Positions 13,823 to 22,496 of a DNA stretch of 27,205 bases are shown one piece after another; within the stretch, counting starts at the first letter, position 1; the number at the start of each line of letters is the position of its first letter. The stretch lies in contig JBDRGC010000525.1 of assembly GCA_043818215.1 (NCBI GenBank), forward strand, positions 1 to 27,205, written 5' to 3'. The DNA is from JBDRGC01 sp043818215 (lineage in GTDB: Bacteria > Chloroflexota > Anaerolineae > Anaerolineales > UBA11858). The notes below the pieces were generated by a model. The model was not told the DNA's origin. It did no database searches and saw nothing but the letters and a program-made list of their open reading frames with translations. The position numbers and the translations under genes are program-made.

Positions 13823-16800
13823 TCACTCATCTTCTGGTTGCTGGCGAGGCAAAGTGAATGAGAATATACTTCCTTCTCCGGGAATACCGCTGCTTTCTAC
13901 CCAGATGCGCCCACGATGCATTTCGATCAATTGTCGTACGATGGATAGACCCAGCCCGGTTCCTCCGGTGGCCAGCACTAGAGGATCTTCACCCCGGAAG
14001 AATCGCTCGAATACCCGTTCTTGATCCTCAGGGGGGATACCGATCCCGTCATCTTGTACATCAATCTGAATTTCATCTTTCAGATTCTGAACCCGGATAA
14101 GAATATGCCCATTGGCAAAGGTGTAATCATAGGCATTGCTGACAAGATTTGCGAGGATTCGCCGTATCTTTTCCTCATCTCCCGATATACGGGGCAAATC
14201 TAGCGGGAAGTCGAATTCAATCGATAAAGGCTTATTGTCTTCCTTGGATTGGCGGTTTTGATCTCGGATGATGGCTTCGATCAATGGACGCATATCCAGC
14301 GGTTGTATGGATAGCATAACCTTGCCAGCTTCGATGCGAGACACGTCAAGCAGATCATTGACCAGGACATTCAAGCGTTCAGTGTTGCTCTTTACAATGT
14401 CCAGGAATTGAGTCTGTTGCTCGTTTAGGGTCCCCGCTGCGCCCATCAAAAGTATTTCGACATATCCTTTGATTGACGTCATTGGCGTTCGCAGTTCGTG
14501 ACTGACCGTGGCGACGAACTCAGACTTGAGACGGTCAACTTCGATCTGGTGTGTGATGTCTCGGAAAATCGAGACAGTGCCCAGGAATTCGTTGCCCATA
14601 TTGACGGGAGCTAGATGAACGGAGACCACACGTTTATCATCTAAAGTGATCTGTTCTGCGTAAATATCACCAATCTTACGAGATGCAGGATTAATTGACC
14701 AGTCGCGAATCGTATTCATCCATGCCTGGGATGCTCTTCCAAACAATCCGGCAAAGTCATCCAGGGATCTACCAATTACTTCAGAACTGTCAAGTGCCAG
14801 GATACGTTGGGCAGATTCGTTGAAGAGCGTGATCTCACTATTGACGTCTGTAACCAAAACGCCATCTGCTACAGCCTCGAGTATCCCTCGGGAACGCGAG
14901 GCCTCGATTTGCTGGGTTCGCAGCATATTGCCCAACCCTTCAGCTTGATCGCGGATCAAATTGAAGAGTGCAGAATTGTTGATGGCAGCTGCTATTTGAG
15001 CGGCCGCAGCCAGAGAAAGCTCTTCGTCACTTGTGGAGAAGACATTGGCTTTGCGGTGAAAAAGCAAGATGACGCCCAGCGCTTCAGCGCCAACCATCAG
15101 AGGTACGGCAATAGCGCTGCGGTGCTCGGGTAATCTACCAGATGAGGCAACCCAGCGGTCATCGAGGTGTAAATCGTCTATCAATGTGCCGCGTCGTTGT
15201 GTGATGACCCACCCGGCCAACCCTGCGTCGATAGCCAAACGGGATGGCCGGCCACCACGGGGCGGCGGGTCTGTGTACCCCAGGGAGGCCTGGTAATAGA
15301 AGGTTGTTTCATCGGGGCGGACGAGCAGTACCGTGCTTTGCTCGGCCCCAATGGTTTCGTTGAGCAAGGCCAGTGTGCGGTTGAGAACATGATCCAAATC
15401 CAGGCTGGCGGAGAGTTCTCTCATAATCTGCACGAGGCTTTGGGCGCGTTTATGCTCACGGCCTAACTGCCTGGTACGTTCGTCTACCCGTTGTTCAAGG
15501 TATCCAGCTAATCGGATGGTTTCCGCGTACAGAGATGCGTTTTGAAGGGCAACCGCGGCCTGATTGCAGATGATACGGGCCAGCTCGATCTCATCTGCGC
15601 TAAAGTGATAATTTTGTTCAGTGTGGATCAGGATAAAGCCATGCACGATCTCGCCTGTGACCAGAGGAAGTATCAACAGCCCCCGTGTGCGGCGCTCCGC
15701 AAAGAACTGAGCCAGTGGAGCTAACATATCTTCTTGGGCGATATCCTGTGTATTGAATACCCCGAGGGTTTCTTGTAGATGTTCGAATATTGGCGACTCT
15801 GGCAGTGGCATCGGGAGATCAGCGCCCCTGTGAGGGAATTCAGCCCGCAGGGTGACTTGTGCTGATTCCCACATAACCACAGATACAGCTGATCCCGGAA
15901 GCGCGTGCAGGAGTTCGTGTGTACTCGTATCGAGAATATGGTCAGTGTCTAAGACGCTGCTGATCTGATTCGAGAAACGGTTGAGTAATGTCAGGCGTTG
16001 TGAACGTTGATCCAATTCAGTACTTCGTTGCAGGCTTTGTTGGTATAGGGCCGCATTTTCTAGAGCTACGGCTGCCTGACTAGCAAAGGTAGTCGCTGCC
16101 CGGATATGCTCTACAGTGTAGTAATGCGCTTCCATCTTGTCTAAGGCAATCACACCTATCAATACGCCTTTAGCGATCAGGGGCACTCCCAACCAGGAAA
16201 GATACTCGGTCTCCACACTTGGGAAGCGGGAATCGGAGCGAATATCCTCGACGGAAATTGGCTGGTTGGTGGCGATCATTTCATGGAACAGGCGGCTATC
16301 TTCCACTGTAGTCGCAATGCCTATAAGGTCGGCGCTGTTTTCGAAGCCGCGAGCCGATTGGATGGTCAGAGTATCACCATCGCGCAGCCACAGTGTACCG
16401 GTGTTATAGGGAATGATGGTTTCCAGTATTTCCAGCAGCGAGTGGATCAGAGCCTCGGGTTCCAGGCTAGAAGTGATAGTGGCAGCGACATCGCTCAAAG
16501 CCTGGAGTTGAGCCGCGCGTTCTTCCACAGCCTGGTAAAGACGGGCGTTTTCTAAGGTGAGAGCTGTTTGTTGGGCCAGGGATGAGATCAGGGCTTGATC
16601 TTCCTCCGAGAAGGCTGCTGCCTCCCCGAAATTATCCAGCACTATCACGCCCAATTTGTTATCGCCGGATTGGATGGGGACCACCATACAAGAGATGGGG
16701 AGAGCACCACCGGTTGCTGCGCGATAACGCAATAGATCATCTGACAATAATTTGTAATGTTTGGCAAAATCTACTTCACCTATGCGTACAGCCCGTCCAA

Positions 16801-19800
16801 GATCGAAGACCTGCCCGGGGAGCGACTCTACTGGCCAGCAAGTAATATCCAGCATTGTGTCGTTGTGGAGGTAACCTCTGGCGGCTTGCGGGATAAGCAT
16901 ATTCTGATCAGAATCGAATAATGCCACCATGCCAGACTGTGCGGATTGGACCACTCCCAGGGCGCTCTCGACCAGGGTGCGTAGAATTTGAGTCGATTTC
17001 AGGCCGCCCAACTGTCGGCTGAACTCCAAGAGCAGATTGACCTCCCGCAGGCGGTATCCCGTCTCGGTAAGCAGGGTCAAGTTGTTTAGGGCCGTGGAAA
17101 TCTGGCGGGAAAACAATTCAAAAAGTTGCTCATCCTCGGGCATGAACAGCGGCAGTCTTGCGTGACTGATTGCCAATACAGCAGCTTCTAACCCGGTCAG
17201 CGAAATAATTGGGATACACAAGAATCCAACCGTTTCCAAAGCTGAGAGAAGTGGGGATTGCTGCCAGGCGACATCTTCTTCAATATTGGGTACCATGAAG
17301 GTAGTGCCATCTTGCAGACTTCGAATGAGAGGGCTACGTTGACCAAGTAACGCCTCGGGGTTCACTCCTTCTGGAATATCTCCACTCACATAGAGCAACC
17401 GTGGCCCGCCAGCGCCGGGTTCAACCACCAATGCAATGTCCATGTCCCATTGCGAGATAATCTCCCGCACCAAGGATGAGAACACAGCCGCGCGGTCTGG
17501 CTGCCGGTTGATCACCTCGACAATTCTCAATCCGGCGTTCACTCGCTGCACCAAGTGGGTAAGATTCTTGATTGTGCGAGTGTCTTCTAATTCCTTTTGA
17601 GTCAAGATAGAGAGTTTTTTCTGGTCTTCACTAAAACTTTCAAGTTGATCTGTGAAATCCTTCACCTGGTTTTCCAGGTCGTGCAATTGCTGCTGACTTT
17701 CTATCACCAGGGAGGCCTGGCTGGCGAAAATCTCCAAAGTTTCGATAGTGAGGAAATCAGGGCGCAAGTGATCCCGCGGAGCATCAACGCTGATAAGACC
17801 CAACGGCTCCCCAGATGGCTTCATCAGCGGCACAAGGAGAAGGTCCTTAGGGTGCCAGGTGGCGCCCTCATTCTCTTTCCCGTTTTGATCGGGGAGCAAG
17901 GTAATGGTACGGACGACTTCTGGTATCGCGGGCCTTTGATCGCTGGGGATGTAGTATGAACGCCCAAAGCGGAATTCGGACTTCAAGATGCTACTAACAT
18001 CTTGCCAGGGTTGAGCGTGTTCTCGTAGTTCGTCCATGACGTTCAAAGGGATGCCGGCGCCTGAAATGCGGTGCATGGCGCCATCGGCAATATCGTAGAC
18101 ACTGATCAGCACGATATTGAAGGAAGTAGATGTTTGGATGCTGTAAGCAATATCCTCAAGCGATTGCTCCAGTGGCTGTCCGAGATGGAGTTTCTGGGAC
18201 GCATCGGACAGAATTGCCAAAGTCTCGACACGACGGTTGAGAAGTTCGTTACGTTGAACAAGTTCTTGATAGCGGTGGGCGTTGCCTATGGCGATGGCGG
18301 CCTGCACTGCCAATGCTTGCGTGATTTGCAAGGCTGCGTTGTCGAATCTGGCCGCCGAATTAGCATGTAAGTGAATCAAGCCGGCAACATTTTCCTGATA
18401 TGCAATAGGAACGATCAGGGCCGATTGCACCCCCTCATGGGCAGGCCGCCATATAGCCGGATCGTGTTCCACCGGGAGATTGTTGAAATCTTCAACAATC
18501 AGTGGCGCACCATCTTCGAGTACCAACCGCTCCAAAGGAGGAATTTCTTCTTGTATAGAATCTCCGAGGCATAACACCACTTTAGGGAATTTAGGTCTGT
18601 TTTCGCCAAGTTCGAAGAGTAGAATTGTGCCGCAATCTGCATGGGTTGTTTGTTGGGCTTCATCGAACACGCGCTGGAGCAGGTGCTCCAGTTGAACAGA
18701 GGTGTTCAGCTCGCGGCTGATGCGGGTGAGCGCGGTAAGCTGCTCCACACGCTGCCGCAAATTCACATCCGTTTGTGATGCCAAACTGGCGCGCTCAATG
18801 GCAATAGCCAGTTGGTCTGCCACTGTAGCTGCCAGTTTAACATCATCGGGGCTGAAATGCTCGGGGAGATTGCTGCACAGCATAATCTCTCCCAAAGCGC
18901 GGTCGCGGGTGACAAGGGGCACGCCAATGGCCGATTCACCCCCCAGTACTGCTGTCAGCGATTTGTAAACCGGTGGTATACGCTCATATTCGCTGGCAGT
19001 GCCGGCGATAAAAGAACTTTTGCTGCCTGTAACCGTAAGGTGGAAATCGGCGTCTCTGAGCGGGAACCGCACAATGCCGGGTATAGCATCGGGTGGAACC
19101 CCGTAGATTGATAATGCGTGAACCCGTAGTTCTCCGAGATTTTCATCCAGCAAGAAGATTGCGGCTATATCCGCCTTGAGTAGACGGGCTAATTCCAATA
19201 AAGAGTATTTGAAAATCTCATCGAGTGTTGCCACGGAGCCAGATAAACTGGCAATGCGCCGCAGGGCTTCTGAGCGCAAGGCCCGGCCCACAGATTGTTG
19301 GATCAAATCCGCGTTTTCGATGATCGGGGCAGCCTGCCCGGCGATGATAGACAACAGGCGTAAATCATCCGGGTTGAAAAATGTCTTGTCGCGCTTATTA
19401 GCTACTTGCAGATACCCAAGCGAACGAACGCCCGAAGTCAGTGGAATAAGAACTGTATCTCGAATACCGGCAGCCCGAGCGGGGTGGTCAAGGCCCAGGT
19501 CTATCAATCTAGGATCCTCAGGCGCATTAGTAGACACAATGGTTTCCTGCCCCATCCAGATAGCCTCTGCCGGGCTATCGATTGGAATAGAAACGCGGTA
19601 CAACTCGACAAATTGGGGCGGAACACCAAAGAATGGATCGCGGGCTTCCAAGATACCAAGGGTTTCATTGTAGATCAAGAAGCCGGCAATTTCAATGTCC
19701 AGGAGCGGGGTTATTCCTGGCACCAAATGGGCAAATATATCTGCAAAGTCGCGTACGGAACTGACAGCTTGCGTAAGGTTTGCCAGGCCGGATAGCTCTT

Positions 19801-20779
19801 GGGCGCGACGCTGCTCCTCCTGGTAGAGAAGCGCGTTATGGAGCGCAATAGCCGCCTGACCCGAGAGCATCCGCAACAGTTTTATATCGTTCTCTGTGTA
19901 TGCGTTTTCGCCCAGGGAGGTTATATCCAGAGTACCGATCAACTCTCCGCCAACCAGCAGTGGTATTCCCAAATAGGAATGGAAAGGATATCTCTTCCGG
20001 TCGATGATGGAGCGAAACTCGCTGTGCGCGTCTACATCGGATATCAGGATATGTTGACGGTGCTCGGCCATATAACCCGAATAGCCTTGATCCTTTGGAT
20101 ACCGGTCAGTACTTCTTTCAAGATGACGATCCAACCCATCTAAATCCACAAAACGATAGGGGATCAGATATTCGTTATCGGGGTCCCAAATAGTGATTTC
20201 AGCAAAATCTGTGGGAACTAGTTGTTCCACACTTTGAAGAATGGCCTGCAAAGTGGCTTCCAGTTCCAGATTAGCTGCTATAGATTGGCTGAGTTCGGTG
20301 AGGACTTCGAATGTTTGGCTGGCGTGTCCCGTTTCTCCGCTCACCAAAGCACTAATCCGGTGAGACCTCAGAGAAAGCATTATTGCATTGCCATCCTCGT
20401 TAGGGATGAAATAAGATGTACCCTCCACCGGATGCCCATCGATCGAGAAACGTGCCTGGCCAGCAGATGAACACAGGCCCAAGAAGACATCTCCGGGCCG
20501 GGAGCGACGCACCAGATGCTCCAGGTTGGGTTCCTTCTCCCATAAGTTGAAACTGTCTCTGGCTGCCTGATTCAGGTATACAATCCGCCCGCCGGTTTGT
20601 ACTAATAGTACCGCGTCACCATGAGCAGGGATTTTAGATGAGCTAGAATGCTTAGAAATGGTTTTAGGAAGTGAACGTATCCTGGGTATTACGCGCAACA
20701 AGAAATAGGTTAGCAAAAAGAATGCCAACCCTAATACTAGCAACGTGATGCCCAATGATACTGAATCCAATTCGAACAT
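13823..20779 (-). CDS. Giant hybrid-free sensor histidine kinase with ten GAF domains
   Basis: The protein has about 2318 residues. It contains one N-terminal membrane segment (about 8-28), a PAS-like domain (~45-140), then ten GAF domains. By their closing QAAIALxNA-type helices, these end near residues 316, 490, 665, 838, 1025, 1230, 1410, 1575, 1745 and 1935. A PAS domain (~1955-2075) follows, then HisKA with SHELRTP (phospho-His2094) and HATPase_c with NLVSNAYDYT, DDGIGIP and GGTGLGLS boxes. All kinase boxes are intact. Coiled-coil linkers join the GAFs; one before GAF10 reads LEQRVDERTRQL. No receiver domain is fused. I prefer ATG 20779 (AAGGAG 12 bases before) over GTG 20806. GAF ligands cannot be read; partners may be the receiver at 13048 or the regulator at 22497. 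Confidence 0.95.
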   Translation of the reverse strand: MFELDSVSLGITLLVLGLAFFLLTYFLLRVIPRIRSLPKTISKHSSSSKIPAHGDAVLLVQTGGRIVYLNQAARDSFNLWEKEPNLEHLVRRSRPGDVFLGLCSSAGQARFSIDGHPVEGTSYFIPNEDGNAIMLSLRSHRISALVSGETGHASQTFEVLTELSQSIAANLELEATLQAILQSVEQLVPTDFAEITIWDPDNEYLIPYRFVDLDGLDRHLERSTDRYPKDQGYSGYMAEHRQHILISDVDAHSEFRSIIDRKRYPFHSYLGIPLLVGGELIGTLDITSLGENAYTENDIKLLRMLSGQAAIALHNALLYQEEQRRAQELSGLANLTQAVSSVRDFADIFAHLVPGITPLLDIEIAGFLIYNETLGILEARDPFFGVPPQFVELYRVSIPIDSPAEAIWMGQETIVSTNAPEDPRLIDLGLDHPARAAGIRDTVLIPLTSGVRSLGYLQVANKRDKTFFNPDDLRLLSIIAGQAAPIIENADLIQQSVGRALRSEALRRIASLSGSVATLDEIFKYSLLELARLLKADIAAIFLLDENLGELRVHALSIYGVPPDAIPGIVRFPLRDADFHLTVTGSKSSFIAGTASEYERIPPVYKSLTAVLGGESAIGVPLVTRDRALGEIMLCSNLPEHFSPDDVKLAATVADQLAIAIERASLASQTDVNLRQRVEQLTALTRISRELNTSVQLEHLLQRVFDEAQQTTHADCGTILLFELGENRPKFPKVVLCLGDSIQEEIPPLERLVLEDGAPLIVEDFNNLPVEHDPAIWRPAHEGVQSALIVPIAYQENVAGLIHLHANSAARFDNAALQITQALAVQAAIAIGNAHRYQELVQRNELLNRRVETLAILSDASQKLHLGQPLEQSLEDIAYSIQTSTSFNIVLISVYDIADGAMHRISGAGIPLNVMDELREHAQPWQDVSSILKSEFRFGRSYYIPSDQRPAIPEVVRTITLLPDQNGKENEGATWHPKDLLLVPLMKPSGEPLGLISVDAPRDHLRPDFLTIETLEIFASQASLVIESQQQLHDLENQVKDFTDQLESFSEDQKKLSILTQKELEDTRTIKNLTHLVQRVNAGLRIVEVINRQPDRAAVFSSLVREIISQWDMDIALVVEPGAGGPRLLYVSGDIPEGVNPEALLGQRSPLIRSLQDGTTFMVPNIEEDVAWQQSPLLSALETVGFLCIPIISLTGLEAAVLAISHARLPLFMPEDEQLFELFSRQISTALNNLTLLTETGYRLREVNLLLEFSRQLGGLKSTQILRTLVESALGVVQSAQSGMVALFDSDQNMLIPQAARGYLHNDTMLDITCWPVESLPGQVFDLGRAVRIGEVDFAKHYKLLSDDLLRYRAATGGALPISCMVVPIQSGDNKLGVIVLDNFGEAAAFSEEDQALISSLAQQTALTLENARLYQAVEERAAQLQALSDVAATITSSLEPEALIHSLLEILETIIPYNTGTLWLRDGDTLTIQSARGFENSADLIGIATTVEDSRLFHEMIATNQPISVEDIRSDSRFPSVETEYLSWLGVPLIAKGVLIGVIALDKMEAHYYTVEHIRAATTFASQAAVALENAALYQQSLQRSTELDQRSQRLTLLNRFSNQISSVLDTDHILDTSTHELLHALPGSAVSVVMWESAQVTLRAEFPHRGADLPMPLPESPIFEHLQETLGVFNTQDIAQEDMLAPLAQFFAERRTRGLLILPLVTGEIVHGFILIHTEQNYHFSADEIELARIICNQAAVALQNASLYAETIRLAGYLEQRVDERTRQLGREHKRAQSLVQIMRELSASLDLDHVLNRTLALLNETIGAEQSTVLLVRPDETTFYYQASLGYTDPPPRGGRPSRLAIDAGLAGWVITQRRGTLIDDLHLDDRWVASSGRLPEHRSAIAVPLMVGAEALGVILLFHRKANVFSTSDEELSLAAAAQIAAAINNSALFNLIRDQAEGLGNMLRTQQIEASRSRGILEAVADGVLVTDVNSEITLFNESAQRILALDSSEVIGRSLDDFAGLFGRASQAWMNTIRDWSINPASRKIGDIYAEQITLDDKRVVSVHLAPVNMGNEFLGTVSIFRDITHQIEVDRLKSEFVATVSHELRTPMTSIKGYVEILLMGAAGTLNEQQTQFLDIVKSNTERLNVLVNDLLDVSRIEAGKVMLSIQPLDMRPLIEAIIRDQNRQSKEDNKPLSIEFDFPLDLPRISGDEEKIRRILANLVSNAYDYTFANGHILIRVQNLKDEIQIDVQDDGIGIPPEDQERVFERFFRGEDPLVLATGGTGLGLSIVRQLIEMHRGRIWVESSGIPGEGSIFSFTLPRQQPEDE

Positions 20780-20822
20780 GGTTTCGGGAGACTCCTTCCC
20801 ATACACTCAATGTCATTAAGTT

Positions 20823-20956
20823 AGGACTTACGCAGTTAATCTCGGATTCACCGCAGAGTGCGCGAAGATCGCAGAGAAAACCAAGAAAAACAGTTAAAAA
20901 CTCTGCGTTCTCAGCGTACTCCGCGGTAATTTAGTTTCAACTGCGTAAGCCCTATA
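20823..20956. repeat. Palindromic element of ~130 bp (ACTTACGCAGTT family)
   Basis: The ends GGACTTACGCAGTT and AACTGCGTAAGCCC are inverted repeats. Inside, CCGCAGAGTGCGCGAAGATC pairs well with the reverse complement of GTACTCCGCGG and its neighbours, and GCAGAG pairs with CTCTGC. The element can fold almost end to end. It lies just upstream of the giant kinase gene and looks like a non-coding dispersed repeat. Confidence 0.8.
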
Positions 20957-20958
20957 AG

Positions 20959-21120
20959 TTAAGGAAATACCAACCCTTCGACACGCTCAGGACAAGCGAT
21001 GATTGAGTAGCTGCCAATGCCGCGCACGTTTTTCTTATTGTAGTTCTTCAATTGCCTGAAAGTTTCTAAGAACCATCTACCATCAAACACAGGTTCATAT
21101 ACAGTTTCAAAAGCTCTCAT
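20959..21120 (-). CDS. Small open frame (53 aa), unknown, probably partly repeat-derived
   Basis: An ATG overlaps the lipoprotein stop codon as ATGA, and the frame runs for 53 codons. The first ~38 residues look protein-like (MRAFETVYEP, then DGRWFLETF) and end in a GIGSYS stretch. The last ~12 are encoded by a common dispersed sequence containing CCTGAGCGTGTCGAAGG. I recognise no family. It could be the remnant of a longer gene cut by the repeat. The coupling-style overlap is the main evidence for translation. Confidence 0.35.
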   Translation of the reverse strand: MRAFETVYEPVFDGRWFLETFRQLKNYNKKNVRGIGSYSIIACPERVEGLVFP

Positions 21121-21611
21121 TCTGACTGACTTCTTTCTAACACAATATTTCTCAACTCTTCCATTTGCGTTTCATAATATTCAAGCTTAGAAATTGCTAA
21201 GTCAAACTCATCATCTGCTGTTGTTCTGTTTATGCTTGCTTGAGGAGTTATTCCGATCCCTTGGGAGTATCGCCTGAAATATCCCTGTATCAACGTCTCC
21301 ATATAACTTGTCAAAGCGGATTTCGCTTGGACAGCACAAGGTGATGGGGCAATCTCTTTAGCTTCGGTCTCAATGACTTGCATTTCCTTTATGATAGATT
21401 CCAGGTCTTCCCCTGGTGTCATATCGGCTTGTTGTGCTAATTGAGTAAAATTATGTTCTGCACTTTCGGCAACTTCAAGAAATTGTTTTATTTTTTCAAC
21501 CGGACATGGATCAGGGGTAGAAGAAGGAGTATGAGAAACAAGCAATGGCGATTTCCCACTACAACCTGACAGAACTAAGATCATTAGCACAAGAAATATA
21601 ATCTTCTTCAC
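21117..21611 (-). CDS. Small lipoprotein of unknown function
   Basis: The 164-residue product has a classical lipoprotein signal: KK, a hydrophobic stretch and lipobox LSGC with Cys17 as the lipidated residue. A short Ser/Thr/Pro linker follows. The mature part is helical and acidic (about 40-160), with two Cys (positions 36 and 92) that could pair. No known domain is recognised. The start is GTG, with AAGGA seven bases before it. The base composition is more AT-rich than in the flanking regulators, and it lies just after an attC-like site, so it may be an acquired cassette gene. Confidence 0.8.
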   Translation of the reverse strand: MKKIIFLVLMILVLSGCSGKSPLLVSHTPSSTPDPCPVEKIKQFLEVAESAEHNFTQLAQQADMTPGEDLESIIKEMQVIETEAKEIAPSPCAVQAKSALTSYMETLIQGYFRRYSQGIGITPQASINRTTADDEFDLAISKLEYYETQMEELRNIVLERSQSE

Positions 21612-21665
21612 GTTTTAATCCTTTTATGTCTTACGAACTATTGAACATCCGTATTATATTTTACA

Positions 21666-21794
21666 ACTCAACGATTTGCTTCAGCTGCGTTGCGGGTGTC
21701 AAAGACTCCTTCGCGCGCAAGACCCGCCAGAATAACCAGAGCCTTCGCTGGCGCGGCGCGGTAGCAACGTCGGCTGCAAGCGGTTGTTAGTTGG
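21666..21794 (-). other. attC-like imperfect palindrome (integron cassette recombination site candidate)
   Basis: Read on the minus strand, the element starts with a degenerate R'' box (AACTAAC) and continues with CCGCTTGCAGCCGACGTTGC. It has a GC-rich central part with smaller hairpins, then GCAACGCAGCTGAAGCAAAT and a perfect R' box GTTGAGT (GTTRRRY, 21672-21666). The two inner arms pair imperfectly with an unpaired base, as attC sites do. The length (~129 bases), the position 29 bases after the stop of a minus-strand gene, and the orientation all fit a cassette. No integrase gene is in the window. It could instead be a generic palindromic repeat. Confidence 0.55.
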
Positions 21795-21822
21795 CTTCCT
21801 TCCTGGCGTTACACAATCATCA

Positions 21823-22473
21823 TCAATAGATGAATGGTAATAGTCGCCACGTATCATCTTTATACTTTCTGTAATCTTCACCCAATACACGAATCAGCTC
21901 TTGTTCTTCGCTATTGATACGAATGAGCAATGCTGGAATTATGAAGGCCAAAGCCGTCAAGCTGCCAAAAAGGCTCTTGAGAAACAGAGGCCATCCGATG
22001 CACCAAAGGATTGCTGCCAAGTATAAAGGGTGTCGCACCCATCGGTATGGTCCCTGTCGAATCAAGTGCGTTTGTTCTTGAGCTGCTCCGCGCGGTGAGT
22101 ACGCTTGTCCAAGAGCCTTTCGTGCACTGATCCCCAAAACGATTGTGAAGAGACCAATCCCAACCGCAAGTAAAACCAGACCATCTGGTATAAACTTGAC
22201 TAATCCCCATAGCCTATCAGCCACCGAAACAGGAACAGATAGAATGAGGCCAAACGGGATGAGCCGATTGGCTAAATCTGGTGCTTCGCGTGGTTTCTTT
22301 ACATCAACGAAACTTGTCGCAATCAACCACATTCCGGCTGTGAGAATAACGTAGATGATTTCTCCCCAATCGTTGGTGAACCAAACCCAATCTTGAGTTA
22401 TCAATGGTGGGATAACAAATGCTACAAAGAATGCGAAAGGTACTGCGATAAACCACTTTGTTGTGTTTGTCAT
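21823..22473 (-). CDS. Membrane protein of the isoprenylcysteine carboxyl methyltransferase / phospholipid methyltransferase family
   Basis: The 216-residue protein has about five hydrophobic segments (8-25, 38-54, 70-86, 96-115, 150-183). It carries the family's C-terminal SAM-binding signature: GPYRWVRHPLYLA (141-153), paired glutamates SEEQEL (188-193), and a YRKYKDDTWRLLPF ending. It probably methylates a lipid or thiol substrate at the membrane; the substrate is not predictable. It starts 23 bases after the response-regulator stop codon with no Shine-Dalgarno sequence. The bases between include GTTAGCT, close to the GTTRRRY cassette boundary, and an attC-like site follows the gene. It may therefore be a cassette inserted next to the regulator. 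Confidence 0.85.
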   Translation of the reverse strand: MTNTTKWFIAVPFAFFVAFVIPPLITQDWVWFTNDWGEIIYVILTAGMWLIATSFVDVKKPREAPDLANRLIPFGLILSVPVSVADRLWGLVKFIPDGLVLLAVGIGLFTIVLGISARKALGQAYSPRGAAQEQTHLIRQGPYRWVRHPLYLAAILWCIGWPLFLKSLFGSLTALAFIIPALLIRINSEEQELIRVLGEDYRKYKDDTWRLLPFIY

Positions 22474-22496
22474 TTTACAGTTTTGGCAGCTAACTA

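Noticed and set aside
13858..20470. Many plus-strand open frames of 60-165 codons opposite the giant kinase
   Set aside because: They are shadows of the minus-strand gene, without family motifs or ribosome-binding sites.
20779..20806. GTG at 20806 as start of the giant kinase
   Set aside because: AAGGAG lies inside the extra codons and would serve the ATG at 20779; the membrane segment begins soon after that ATG.
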